NCBI RefSeq assembly: GCF_017654505.1
Contig: NC_054548.1
Location: forward strand, 31,262,274 to 31,326,273
Direction: 5' to 3'
Length of the DNA stretch: 64,000 nt
Source of the DNA: Polyodon spathula
Lineage: Eukaryota; Chordata; Actinopteri; Acipenseriformes; Polyodontidae
In this document: piece after piece, positions 22,891 to 33,531 of the stretch
How the letters are laid out: every line of letters begins with the position of its first letter
Position numbering within the stretch: the first letter of the stretch is position 1
Notes under the pieces: model-generated
The model's input: only the letters and a program-made list of their open reading frames with translations
Told to the model about the DNA's origin: nothing
Database searches by the model: none
Position numbers and translations under genes: made by a program

Positions 22891-23835
22891 GATTTAGATT
22901 CTGGTATAGTAAGATTAATGATTTAGATTCTGGTATAGTAAGCAAACTTGTTAAATTTGCAGACGACACAAAAGTAGGAGGAGTGGCAAACACTGTTGCA
23001 GCAGCAAAGGTCATTCAAAATGATCTAGACAAGATTCAGAACTGGGCAGATACATGGCAAATGACATTTAATAGAGAAAAGTGTAAGGTACTGCACGCAG
23101 GAAATAAAAATGTACATTATAAATATCATATGGGAGATATTGAAATTGGAGAAGGAATCTATGAAAAAGACCTAGGAGTTTTTGTTGACTCAGAAATGTC
23201 TTCATCTAGGCAATGTGGGGAAGCTATAAAAAAGGCTAACAAGATACTCGGATACATTGGGAAAAGTGTTGAATTTAAATCAAGGGAAGTAATGTTAAAA
23301 CTGTACAATGCACTTGTAAGACCTCATCTTGAATATTGTGTGCAGTTCTGGTCACCTCGCTATAAAAAAGATATTGCTGCTCTAGAAAGAGTGCAAAGAA
23401 GAGCGACCAGAATTATTCCGGGCTTAAAAGGCATGTCATATGCAGACAGGCTAAAAGAATTGAATCTGTTCAGTCTTGAACAAAGAAGACTACGTGGCGA
23501 CCTAATTCAAGCATTCAAAATTCTAAAAGGTATTGACAGTGTCGACGCAAGGGACTTTTTCAGCCTGAAAAAAGAAACAAGGACCAGGGGTCACAAATGG
23601 AGTTTAGAAAAAGGGGCATTCAGAACAGAAAATAGGAGACACTTTTTTACACAGAGAATTGTGAGGGTCTGGAATCAACTCCCCAGTAATGTTGTTGAAG
23701 CTGACACCCTGGGATCCTTCAAGAAGCTGCTTGATGAGATTTTGGGATCAATAAGCTACTAACAACCAAACGAGCAAGATGGGCCGAATGGCCTCCTCTC
23801 GTTTGTAAACTTTCTTATGTTCTTATGTTCACTGC
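22891..23835 (+). mobile_element. CR1-type LINE copy D, 3' part with intact tail
   Basis: A 5'-truncated insertion that begins inside the RT just before the FADD box. It ends in the 8-mer tail repeats (CTTATGTT) at about 23812-23830. The first 23 bases (22891-22913) are duplicated at 22920-22942, separated by 7 bases. Sequence divergence from copy F is small, so this looks recent. Confidence 0.92.
22983..23762 (+). pseudogene. CR1 RT C-terminal part, uninterrupted (259 codons)
   Basis: Open to the natural stop of ORF2 after [11 protein letters not shown]. It covers VIQNDLDKIQNWADTWQM, the thumb region LVRPHLEYCVQFWSPRYKK and RRATRIIPGLKGMSYADRL. The frame is open upstream through KFADDTKVGGV (22946-22985), so the catalytic FADD box is present too. 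It serves as a reference for the C-terminus of the decayed copies. It cannot be functional alone, because the endonuclease and the RT fingers are missing and no promoter is evident. Confidence 0.88.
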
Positions 23836-23979
23836 TTGTATTATAAAATACTCTTATTCTGCCTGGAGAAGCACATAACAAATGTAGAATTAGCAAGAAA
23901 CAATAGGGAGATTCATTGGGTGTTTTAATTAAAAAGCGTGCAATATAAATCTGGTGCTATGGAACAATGAATCTGCTAG

Positions 23980-25197
23980 CAGGGGTCTCCAAACCTGGTC
24001 ATGGAGGGCCGGTGTCCCTCCTGATTTTTGTTTCAACTATACCCTAAATTACTTAAATAACAAATGCATGCGTTACACTGAAAATTGCTACAGAGCACCT
24101 GTGGTACATGCAGATAATGAATCCAGAAGCACCTGTCCTTAGATGGCACAAATCATACTATTGCCTTATGCTTAAAGCCATCACACTTAGTGCATATTTC
24201 TGGAACAGAAGCACCTAGAACCATGATTCAAATGGTTCTAGACTCAGGGAACCAGCCTGAATCTAACATGTCCAGTTTTGTAGCAATTCTTTGCACAAAA
24301 AAAATTTCAGGGTCCTGGCACCTAGAACCATGGTGACTCCTTCTGCGGGGTCCCCATGGGGCCCTGTCGCAAAGAAAATCAAGTTCCTAATCTCCACAAA
24401 ACCCAAGATACGCCCTGTCAAAAATGTCCAAAAACTACCCTTCTCAGGTTCATGTCTGAATGACCCCAGGGCCTAGAACCCAGGTTGAACTTCCTAGGGT
24501 CATGTCTGGGGCCCCTCTTTCACAAAAAGCCATCTATTTTCAAATGCTACATTTTCAACAAATTTTCACATTTTCAGCATGATGGCATGTTGGATTTCCA
24601 ATAGCTTTTGAGCTCCAGGTTAGCAAAAAAAAAAGTCTAAATTGGGGTCCTTTCCACCTGGGGACACATCGCTTGAAGGAATCGACAGGAATGTACACAT
24701 TTTGCAGCACTGATTAAGTCCATTCAAAATATTTTGTGATCACAATCTTGAGGTTTTATCTTGAGGTAAACATTTTAAATGTCAAAAAATTATGCGACGA
24801 TGGAAAGTAAATGTTAAAGTGGAAAAAAAAACATTTACAGTGCACATTATTTTGTATTATTTATACTAACTTTGCTGAATAAAAAGCGAATACGATCCAA
24901 AGAGATTACCAAATACGTCTTTTTAATTCTGTGCATCCAAATACTTGTAATTAAAAGTTTTAAGAATTAAGGCTACTGTTTGTTATTCTGTCCTAAACCA
25001 GCAGTTTGTCACCCAAACTGTTGTGACATTAAATTATTTATTAAATAAACTGAAGGGGGTGCAGGTGTTCATCAGATTATTCTCTATTTTATTGCAACTG
25101 AGGTACCGTTCATTTGAGTGAAAATTGTAAAAGAGTACTTGAGCTGAAACCTCCGGGTAGAAGGGGTACGGTTTAAAAAGAAGATTGAAAACCCCTG
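23980..25197. mobile_element. hAT-like non-autonomous element (tentative)
   Basis: Left end CAGGGGTCTCCAA and inverted right end CAGGGGTTTTCAA agree at 11 of 13 positions. 'CAGGGGTCTCCAA...CTGGTC' is a common start of fish hAT-type MITEs. The neighbouring 8-mers (TCTGCTAG and GCCTACAG) do not match, so no target duplication supports the call. The inside is non-coding with several 'cctagaacc' motifs between 24200 and 24480. It lies between the arms of the large inverted repeat. Confidence 0.4.
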
Positions 25198-25674
25198 GCC
25201 TACAGTATAAATAATCAGGAATAAATAAGGAAAATGTTGACTAATACAATACAATAAGATTTATTTGAAGTTGTTGAAGGGCACTGGTCTCTTAAACCCA
25301 GAAGGTCTGCATATACACATGATTGTATATTGATGGACATTACATAAGCAAATACTTTTTTATTTTGGAATACCATGTTCCTTCTCAAAAGTGTTTTAAT
25401 ATTAGCCTTTAATATGACTCCTTTAATTAATGTTCATATATGTATTTCAAGTTTCTTCATTGTAATAAGAAATACATTTTTTTTTTACATTTACATTTTA
25501 TTTCTGTTTCTTCATAACAAAAATGTTTTGTTGGAAGAGTAAAAAATACTTTAACTTTGATTCATGTACTAAAGGTTACTCTCAAATTAATTCATGATCC
25601 AGTTTATGGTAAAATACAGAAACTCGGCTGTCAGCTAAGCAGAATATCCCAAAAACTGGTCTGAATTCGAAAAA

Positions 25675-25840
25675 GCAAAATTTGGGACACTATCTAAAAA
25701 CCAGAGCAGCCCAGAACTTGGGACGTTATCAGAGCTGTCCAGAATTTGGGATGTTATCTGAAAATTATAGTGGCCCAGAATTTGGGACATTATCTAAAAA
25801 CCAAAGTGGCCCAGAATTTGTGACATAAATGAAAACAGGG
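25675..25840. repeat. Tandem unit of about 37 bp, four copies
   Basis: Four imperfect units built on 'cccagaatttgggacatt' plus 'atctaaaaaccaaagtgg'. The left arm of the inverted repeat holds fewer units, so the array expanded after the arms formed. Confidence 0.8.
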
Positions 25841-25888
25841 CAGTTAAAACTGTGATTACATTAGAGATAAACTAATGTATCCTGTAAT

Positions 25889-26002
25889 GAAGCTGCTTGA
25901 TGAGATTCTGGGATCAATAAGCTACTAACAACCAAACGAGCAAGATGGGCCGAATGGCCTCCTCTCGTTTGTAAACTTTCTTATGTTCCTATGTTCTTAT
26001 AT
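25889..26002 (+). mobile_element. CR1 tail fragment, copy E
   Basis: Only the last 114 bp of CR1 are present: the end of ORF2 'ctgcttgatgagattctggg', the 3' UTR 'gagcaagatgggccgaatgg' and the tail 8-mers. It is an extremely 5'-truncated insertion into the right arm. The left arm shows the uninterrupted sequence. Confidence 0.9.
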
Positions 26003-26215
26003 ATTTGATATTAAAATACATTGCACAAACAATTATAGATATATGCTATTTGAAAGAAAACAGTACACCACTACAGAAAAAAAAACAATTCTTACATTCG
26101 TGCATAACATGATAATTCATATAACGTAATAACCCACAGTTTGTTATATTAGTACAGCAAAATGCCATGTTTTAATTTATTTTAATTGAAAGGTTGTGGA
26201 AAGCAGATCTCTCGC

Positions 26216-27039
26216 CAGGGGCGTAGCTCGGAATGGAAATTTGGGTGTGCCCCGACTTCGGGTGGATGGGCAAGTACCAAAGGTCTGAAGTCACAAGAAT
26301 AGTTTGCATTACAAACATGATTTAAATCAATTAAAACTCTGAATACATCAAATATCTCACAGGGGTTTGAGCAGAGCAAAGTAGCCAAGACTGAAAATGT
26401 ATGGTGCCGAGTGAAGCAAGGTGAACATTTTTTGTAGCTTATGACAGTTGTTGCACGTATACACTACAAATACAAAGCACATATGAATACAACCTACAGA
26501 AACAAGCACAGTGACAATTTGAGTGACAAATTCAGCAACATTTTCAAGTTCTATAAACCTTTTAAATTGATGTTGACATGCTAATGACAAAGAACATGCA
26601 AATTCCATTTTTGACACCTTAAAATAAATCTTATACACAGGAGAAATATGGGGTGACGTGTTAATATTTGAACATGTCTGTTTTTTTTAAATGTTGTGAA
26701 AATAAAGATTTTTTTTTTAAAGTGTACATTCAGATATAATTTATACAAGATTTAACATTTAGCTAAATATATAACTACATCTTAAATCTCTTAACAAGAT
26801 TTAACATTTAACTAAATCTTAAATCTCTTTTCAAGATTTAATATTTAGCTAAATATTTAACTGGCCAGCAAAATCTGGAGTTTGTATGCAAATGAGCCCC
26901 GCCAGCTTTGTGCTTTCATGCGATTTGCTTGGCTCTTGTAATGAGGGGAATGTGGACATTTACAAGAGCTAATCAAAACAAAGAGATTTAAGATTTAGTT
27001 AAATATTTAGCTAAAGGCCCTCCCGTGGCTATGCTACTG
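26216..27039. mobile_element. Non-autonomous hAT-type element with 8-bp target duplication
   Basis: Starts CAGGGGCGTAGC and ends with the inverted CAGTAGCATAGCC, an imperfect terminal repeat. Flanks are TCTCTCGC (26208-26215) and TCTCTTGC (27040-27047), an 8-bp duplication with one mismatch as expected for hAT. The matching left arm of the inverted repeat reads straight across this site ('gagagaaagagagtgagaga'), confirming the insertion. The inside has repeated 'agatttaa/atttagctaaat' blocks at about 26750-26860 and 26985-27015 and no transposase. Confidence 0.8.
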
Positions 27040-27212
27040 TCTCTTGCTCTCTTTCTCTCTCTGATGGCAATGTCAAAAATGCCTGCAAGCTTTTCCACTC
27101 ATGTGACGACATATTCATGTGACAGACATGGACCAATCAAAACGCAAGACTGTTATGCGGTTCTATCTCAAAAACAGGGCCTGTGTCATACCTCCACCAG
27201 ATTGAGGGATTG

Positions 27213-27931
27213 AGTACGGGTATGTGCCCAGTAGTGTGCGAGCTGCCACCACCTTTAATAATTAGGAAAGTCTGGTGAAGCCAGGTTGTATAAAACAGGT
27301 TGACCAGAGTGGGTAGAAGAAATTAGACTCCAGAAAGTCATATTAAAAATAATAAAGCCAGTCTATTTTAATGATTAAATACAGAAATACATGCAGCCGA
27401 TGGAGGGTGTGTGAGGAAAAGCATGACAGAAACACCCAGCACAGATCAAGAGTGTCCCCCACCAATGTGCAACACAAACTAACTGAACACCACAAATAAA
27501 ACACTACAAATAAAACTCTTATTAAAGTGCCTGTGGAAGGGTGTGGGTAATTCACTGACCAGGAGACAGACAGGTGTACTTGAAAACACCACACAGGTGC
27601 CCAGTTTTATTTTTAAGGGTGTCTGTTTTCTTTTTAGCCCGCTAGGGCGCTGTTGGTCCATGGTCTGCTTACCAACTATGGTAAACAGAACCACGGGAAT
27701 ACAAAATGATGGTAAGACAGTTCAGGGTGCAAGCGCACTGGCAGGTGCTTCAAACAATAATTAAAAAATAGAAGGCACAAAGAAAAATGGAATATAAAAC
27801 AGTAACAAAACTATAAAGAAAAGGTGCTGCACTTTGCAGCGATATCCTGATAACTAATTCTTCTATTAATAACAAACTATAACCTAAATTAAATAAAATT
27901 AGAAATAGTCCCATACCAACAGCAACACAAG
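27213..27931. other. No recognised gene
   Basis: Sequence between the inverted-repeat arm and the Gypsy LTR. Short ORFs only, with no recognised family. Confidence 0.4.
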
Positions 27932-28323
27932 TGTTGTTGTACGACGTTCAGAGCGCCATGGAAAACTTCCAATAAGACTGGACTTGCAATTATGTCCTTA
28001 GGACTAGACTTATAAAAGAGCACAGTTATTCTTTTGTTAAAAAAAAAAAAGAAAAACGCTACAGGCCATACAATGGATACGTTTATTTGTATTTAAATGG
28101 CATTAAGCTTAAAGAGTGTTGTAACTGTTTATTTGGTCCCTGTAAACAATCTGTACCTTGAGTAGCACCATTTCCTAGTCTTTTTTTATAATACCTCATC
28201 AGCATACACCTGAGGAGGATAGAAAATGGCGCTGGTACACTGTAACTGCACTAACGTAGTTGAGAGTTGTTTGTTTAAAATACTTAAAAGATTCACCCGT
28301 TGCTTCCTTCCCAAGTTACCACA
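27932..28323 (+). mobile_element. Ty3/Gypsy LTR (LTR-3 family), copy 1
   Basis: A 392-bp element starting TGTTGTTGTACGACGTTC and ending CCCAAGTTACCACA. It is about 85-90% identical by eye to 36147-36545, with the same ends. It is followed by Gypsy protease and RT remnants, so it acts as the 5' LTR of a deleted element (gag is missing). No target duplication can be tested because the 3' LTR is absent. Confidence 0.8.
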
Positions 28324-28407
28324 TATATCTGAAGATGAGGATAAACTTTTGTTTGGTTTTTCTGAAAACAACAGTTAAAAAGAAAGACAAAATCTGAATC
28401 TTGCACA

Positions 28408-28893
28408 GTGCAAGAGGAGGACAGTTCCAATACTATGTTTAACATGAGTGAACATGATGTAGAGCCAGTGTATGCCAATGTTAAGGTTAACAATAACAAG
28501 TTTAAAATGGAGCTTGATACAGGAGCCTCAGCATCTGTCATAAGTGAGCACACTTACAGTGAAACCTGGAGTTCCAGTCAGGCACCTTTATTGCTGTGTA
28601 CATACACTAGGCAAACAATCAGACTGTTAGGAGCACTGGATATGGACATGAAATACAAAAATCAACGAGCTAGATTACCACTTCTAGTAGTTAAAGGTGA
28701 AGGCTCAAGCCTCCTGGGACGCAACTGGCTACAGAAAATACAGCTTGACTGGGGGGAAATAAAGTACATTGAGGCAGCCAAGTACCAAGATGTTCTACAA
28801 AGTTATCAAGACATGTTCAAAGATGAGCTGGGCACACTTCAGAGAGACTGTTCGGTTGTTTGTGGACTCTCAAGTTCCACCCCACTTCTTTAA
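28408..28893 (+). pseudogene. Gypsy aspartic protease and start of RT
   Basis: A 161-codon ORF. The protease active-site block MELDTGASASVISEHTY and the later LLGRNWLQKIQLDW are diagnostic of Gypsy elements of fish. Family knowledge: the DTGA aspartate is catalytic in the homodimeric protease that processes the polyprotein. The segment EAAKYQDVLQSYQDMFKDELG starts the RT linker, after which a frameshift near 28850 moves the RT into another frame (PPHFFKPRPVLYAMKSKVEE). The ATG is internal and not a true start, since gag upstream has been lost. Confidence 0.85.
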
Positions 28894-29628
28894 ACCCAGG
28901 CCAGTACTATATGCAATGAAGAGCAAGGTTGAAGAAGAGCTGGACAGATTGCAGCATGCAGGGATCAGTGAACCTGTATAGTTTTCACACTGGGCAGCTC
29001 CAGTTGTGCCAGTACTCAAAAGTGATGGGACTGTAAGTATTTGCGGAGATTATAAACTGACCATATACGAAGGCATCAAAGTTGGATGCTTATCCTTTGC
29101 TAAGCGTGGAGGATCTTTTTACCACACTAGCCGGAGGATTATTCACGAAGCTTGACATGAGCCATGTGTACCAACAGATGTTGTTGGATGAGTCAAAGCA
29201 GTATGTCACCGTCAACATGCACTGTGGACTGTTCAAGTACAAGTGAGATTAAAACTCAACAAGTGCACCTTCCAAGCACCGAGTGTGACTTATTTAGGGC
29301 ACGAGATCACTGCCCAAGGTCGATGCCCCATGGAAGAGAAAGTGAGAGCGATCAAAGAAGCTCCACCTCCAAGAAATGTGTCAGAACTGAAGTCATTTCT
29401 TGGTATGGTCAGTTACTATGGAAAGTACTAGCACCACTGTACCAGCTGTTACATAAACACATTCCATGGCACTGGAGGACAGCTCAAGACAATCCTTCAT
29501 TGAAGTCAAAGAACTGCTATAGTCAGCATGCTTACGTGTCCATTTTGACCCAAAGAAGGAGCTTATTCTGTCCTGTGATGCCTCTCCATATTGGGTGGGA
29601 ACCGTACTGTCTCATCTGATGGAAACCC
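28894..29628 (+). pseudogene. Gypsy reverse transcriptase remnant lacking the YxDD box
   Basis: RT blocks appear in several frames: LQHAGISEPV, APVVPVLKSDGT, SVEDLFTTLAGGLFTKLDMS (motif A, Asp present) and VYQQMLLDESKQYVTVN. At HCGLFKYK the sequence jumps straight to RLKLNKCTF, so about 60-70 codons including the catalytic YxDD motif are missing. It continues VTYLGHEITAQGRCP, SELKSFLGMVSYYGKY, then PLYQLLHKHIPWHW and the RNase H start LILSCDASPYWVGTVLSHLM. It is dead by deletion as well as by stops. Confidence 0.83.
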
Positions 29629-30024
29629 TATGGGGTTTTGTGGCAAAATGGCTGGTGATTGTGAACAGGTGTAGAGGTGATGCAGTGCATGATTTCCATT
29701 ACATTATTGAACTTCATGCTGATTTGAACACGGCTCTCACCAAGATAAGCACCAACTAAGACATAGCTTTGCAGTAAACTGATGTGATCCATCTGCATCT
29801 CCATCCATTTGCATTGTTTTCCATTTGATGATGTAGATATCCTTCTGTCTGGTGTTGATTGCTGAAGTGTAATGCTGGCTCCAGGGATCAGCTCATTTTG
29901 CCTCCCCAGCACATCAGCACACACAACAGCGGCGAAACTGGCTCCGGGGATCATAAGAACATAAGAACATAAGAAAGTTTACAAACGAGAGGAGGCCATT
30001 CGGCCCATCTTGCTCGTTTGGTTG

Positions 30025-30354
30025 TTAGTAGCTTATTGATCCCAAAATCTCATCAAGCAGCTTCTTGAAGGATCCCAGGGTGTCGGCTTCAACAACATTA
30101 CTGGGGAGTTGATTCCAGACCCTCACAATTCTCTGTGTAAAAAAGTGTCTCCTATTTTCTGTTCTGAATGCCCCTTTTTCTAAACTCCATTTGTGACCCC
30201 TGGTCCTTGTTTCTTTTTTCAGGCAGAAAAAGTCCCTTGCGTCGACACTGTCAATACCTTTTAGAATTTTGAATGCTTGAATTAGGTCGCCACGTAGTCT
30301 TCTTTGTTCAAGACTGAACAGATTCAATTCTTTTAGCCTGTCTGCATATGACAT
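30025..30354 (-). pseudogene. CR1 ORF2 C-terminus after the nonsense codon (copy F)
   Basis: Continues the RT frame from [20 protein letters not shown] to the natural end [11 protein letters not shown]. Together with 30391-31815 it forms one frame broken only by the TAA. Confidence 0.9.
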
Positions 30355-30390
30355 GCCTTTTAAGCCCGGAATAATTCTGGTCGCTCTTCT

Positions 30391-31815
30391 TTACACTCTT
30401 TCTAGAGCAGCAATATCTTTTTTATAGCGAGGTGACCAGAACTGAACACAATATTCAAGATGAGGTCTTACAAGTGCATTGTAGAGTTTTAACATTACTT
30501 CCCTTGATTTAAATTCAACACTTTTCACAATGTATCCGAGTATCTTGTTAGCCTTTTTTATAGCTTCCCCACATTGCCTAGATGAAGACATTTCTGAGTC
30601 AACAAAAACTCCTAGGTCTTTTTCATAGATTCCTTCTCCAATTTCAATATCTCCCATATGATATTTATAATGTACATTTTTATTTCCTGCGTGCAGTACC
30701 TTACACTTTTCTCTATTAAATGTCATTTGCCATGTGTCTGCCCAGTTCTGAATCTTGTCTAGATCATTTTGAATGACCTTTGCTGCTGCAACAGTGTTTG
30801 CCACTCCTCCTACTTTTGTGTCGTCTGCAAATTTAACAAGTTTGCTTACTATACCAGAATCTAAATCATTAATGTAGATTAGGAATAGCAGAGGACCTAA
30901 TACTGATCCCTGTGGTACACCGCTGGTTACCACACTCCATTCTGAGGTTTTTCCTCTAATAAGTACTTTCTGTTTTCTACATGTTAACCACTCCCTAATC
31001 CATGTACATGTGTTTCCTTGAATCCCAACTGCGTTCAGTTTGAGAATTAATCTTTTGTGCGGGACTTTGTCAAAAGCTTTCTGGAAATCTAAATAAACCA
31101 TGTCATATGCTTTGCAATTATCCATTATCGATGTTGCATCCTCAAAAAAATCAAGCAAGTTAGTTAGGCACGATCTCCCTTTCCTAAAACCATGTTGACT
31201 GTCTCCCAGTACCCTGTTACCATATAGGTAATTTTCCATTTTGGATCTTATTATAGTTTCCATAAGTTTGCATATAATAGAAGTCAGGCTTATTGGTCTG
31301 TAGTTACCTGGTTCAGTTTTGTTTCCCTTTTTGTGGATCGGTATTACGTTTGCAATTTTCCAGTCTGTCGGTACCACCCCTGTGTCAAGAGACTGCTGCA
31401 TGATCTTGGTTAGCGGTTTGTAAATTACTTCTTTCATTTCTTTGAGTACTACTGGGAGGATCTCATCCGGCCCAGGGGATTTGTTTATTTTAAGAGCTCC
31501 TAGTCCCTTTAACACTTCTGCCTCAGTTATGCTAAAGTTATTTAAAACTGGATAGGAACTGGATGACATGTGGGGCATGTTGTCAGTATCTTCCTTTGTA
31601 AAAACTTGTGAAAAGTAATCATTTAACATATTTGCTATTTTTTTTTCTTCCTCTACGATTTTGCCATTTGTATCTCTTAAACATTTAATCTCCTCTTTGA
31701 ATGTTCTCTTGCTGTTGTAATATTGGAAAAACATTTTGGAATTGGTTTTAGCTCCCTTAGCAATGTTCATTTCTATTTCTCTCTTGGCCTTTCTAACTTC
31801 CTTTTTGACTTGCAT
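30391..31815 (-). pseudogene. CR1 ORF2, reverse transcriptase (copy F, 474 codons)
   Basis: An uninterrupted RT frame. It holds the basic linker MQVKKEVRKAKREIEMN, the dispersed RT blocks NKSPGPDEI, IPIHKKGNKTEPGNYRPISL, QHGFRKGRSC, VYLDFQKAFDKVPHK, GVPQGSVLGPLLFLIYIND and the catalytic KFADDTKVGG, then the thumb LVRPHLEYCVQFWSPRYKK. It ends at LERV because a C-to-T change turns the next Gln codon into TAA at 30393-30391. Copy D reads ERVQRRAT at this point. It is the best preserved CR1 RT in the window. Confidence 0.92.
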
Positions 31816-32704
31816 TTGCAGTTCTGTGTACTCTTTCTGTGTACTTTCTTTTTGGTCCTTTTTTAATGCTCTGTAAAGTGCCTTTTTTTCGCTGAATATT
31901 TTTTTTAATTGATCTATTAAACCATTTTGGCAATTTAGTTTTACATTTAGATTTGTCTACTTTAGGGATATAATTGTTTTGCGCCTCTAGTACTACGTTT
32001 TTGAAGAACAACCATCCTTCTTCTGTGGGTGTTTTCTCTATTTTACTCCAATCTACTTCTGTTAGTCTCTGTTTCATGCCTTCATAGTTTGCTTTTCTAA
32101 AATTGTAAACCTTAGCTTTAGTCTTTACTTTTGAGGTTTTAAAAAACACTTCAAATGAGACCATGTTGTGGTCTGAGTTTGCCAGTGGTTCTCTGACCTC
32201 TGTTTTAGTTATTCTATCTTCGTTATTTGAAAAGACTAAATCAAGGCATGCCTCCCCTCTAGTGGGTGCCTTCACAAATTGTGTTAGGAAGCAGTCATTT
32301 GTCATTTCCACCATTTCTATTTCATCCTTCGCGCTACCCACCGGGTTTTCCCATTTTATTTGGGGGAAGTTGAAATCCCCCATTAGTATGGCTTCTCCTT
32401 TGCTACACACATTTCTAATGTCATTGTATAACAGATTATTGTGCTCACCGTCTGAATCTGGCGGTCTATAGCATGCTCCTATTATTATGCCTTTTGAATT
32501 TTTGTCTGTTATTCTGACCCATATTGATTCGGTTTTATTTTCTTTGTCCAGGTTTAACACCTGGGCTTCAAGACTGTTTCTTATGTATAGCGCTACCCCT
32601 CCTCCTCGTCTGTCCTGCCTGTCTTTCCTATACAGTGTATACCCACAAATATTATATTCGTCCCCATCACTCTCAGATAACAAGGTTTCTGTAACACCTA
32701 TCAC
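31793..32704 (-). pseudogene. CR1 ORF2, endonuclease domain (copy F)
   Basis: The 303-codon frame encodes the APE-type endonuclease that nicks the genomic target. The domain really begins upstream, where CIYLNARSIRNK and LELEATALTGNYDVIGVTET are read at about 32690-32790. Blocks in order: VIGVTET (Glu of the active site), RRGGGVALYIR, GIIIGACYRPP, AILMGDFNFP (the Asp/Asn pair), CLDLVFSNNE and the final NSDHNMVSFEV with the catalytic Asp-His. All expected active-site residues are present. Beyond QRKKG the frame is wrong because of the extra T at 31883-31889, and the true sequence continues in the RT frame. Confidence 0.9.
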
Positions 32705-32955
32705 ATCATAGTTACCTGTTAGTGCAGTAGCTTCAAGTTCTAGAATTTTGTTTCTGATACTTCTAGCATTTAGATAAATACATTTAATGGTTGTCTTACC
32801 TGAGTTGTTGTTCTTGTTTTGATGCGGTCTCCCTTCTGTTATTTTGTTGATTTCTCCCCCCTTCCTTTCTAGTTTAAATGCTTCCGAACCTGCATCAACC
32901 CAGTGCGGTCTCCCCAGTGCATCAGCATGACTACCATCTGGATTGAGCTAGTAGG

Positions 32956-33531
32956 TGTGGTAAAGTGCTCGCCCGTGTGTATTTTGTGTTATTTATGTTG
33001 TGTGTTAATGTTGGTGTATAGTCATTGGTACACGGGATATAAACGGGTCTGTATTTAGACATGAGGATTGCACAGCATTTCACGTGAAAGTAAAATGTAA
33101 TAATATGTGAGCACGGGGAATTGCACTTTATTAATTCACGTGCAGTTGTACCACGACTCCAATTGAATGATTGATTAGCAATAGAGTCTCGGTACAGCTG
33201 CATAAAAGCTACATGTTTTCACCCACTCTGTGTTGTGTGTTTGGTGAGTGGAGAATGGGATTGGAGACGAAGGTAATTGTAAAAATAAGAGTTAAAATAG
33301 AAGCTCACCGTGTTTTGTTTAGTGATAGTTCGTTTTGTTTGTCCCTTTTGTTTTGGTGAATGTGCCATGTCCTGTGTTTTTGTTTGTTACAACTATTTAT
33401 TTTCTGTCTGTTCTGTTCACTCATTAAATGCTGAGCGAAACCATAAGCTCAGCTCCACCAAACTCCACCTCTCTTTTTGTTTATTTCCTGTTTCTGGTCT
33501 GAAGTCACCCACTCCGGCCGTCTTTGTGACT
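32956..33531 (+). mobile_element. Solo LTR (LTR-1 family) with perfect 5-bp target duplication
   Basis: A 576-bp element starting TGTGGTAAAGTGC and ending CTTTGTGACT (usual end ...TGTGACA, last base changed). It is flanked by GTAGG at 32951-32955 and GTAGG at 33532-33536. It shares 'ggtacacgggatataaacgg', 'agcacggggaattgcac' and the terminal 'ggccgtcttTGTGAC' with the minus-strand copy at 12443-13045. No internal retroviral-type coding region is next to it. It sits in the 3' UTR of the R2/NeSL-like LINE. Confidence 0.87.

Larger units (their letters stand above)
25325..27212 (-). repeat. Right arm of the large inverted repeat, with two insertions
   Basis: Reverse complement of 21512-22296, starting at 'tatattgatggacat' and ending near 'gggcctgtgtcatacctc'. 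It is longer than the left arm because it received a CR1 tail (25889-26002) and an 824-bp hAT-type element (26216-27039), and because an internal unit is repeated in tandem (25675-25840). Confidence 0.75.
28324..29628 (+). mobile_element. Ty3/Gypsy internal region with large deletions
   Basis: Holds protease, reverse transcriptase and the first strand of RNase H in order, with gag, integrase and the 3' LTR lost. It ends where the R2/NeSL-like LINE sequence begins on the other strand. Several frameshifts are present. Confidence 0.85.
29953..32899 (-). mobile_element. CR1-type LINE copy F, nearly intact ORF2
   Basis: A 2.9-kb minus-strand insertion. It begins, at its 3' side, with tail 8-mers (inverted AACATAAG at 29953-29976). 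It runs through the 3' UTR, RT and endonuclease, and is truncated at its 5' end in the last codons of ORF1 (about 32899). Only two lesions break ORF2: a 7-T run at 31883-31889 where copy G has 6, and a nonsense codon at 30391-30393. It inserted into the 3' UTR of the R2/NeSL-like LINE. Confidence 0.94.

Noticed and set aside
23980..25197. 8-bp target duplication for the hAT-like element
   Set aside because: The adjacent 8-mers agree at only 3 of 8 positions, so the element call rests on termini alone.
32163..32711. Plus-strand ORFs of 102 and 74 codons, seen again at 60008-60556
   Set aside because: Antisense shadows of the CR1 endonuclease; they recur only because the repeat recurs.
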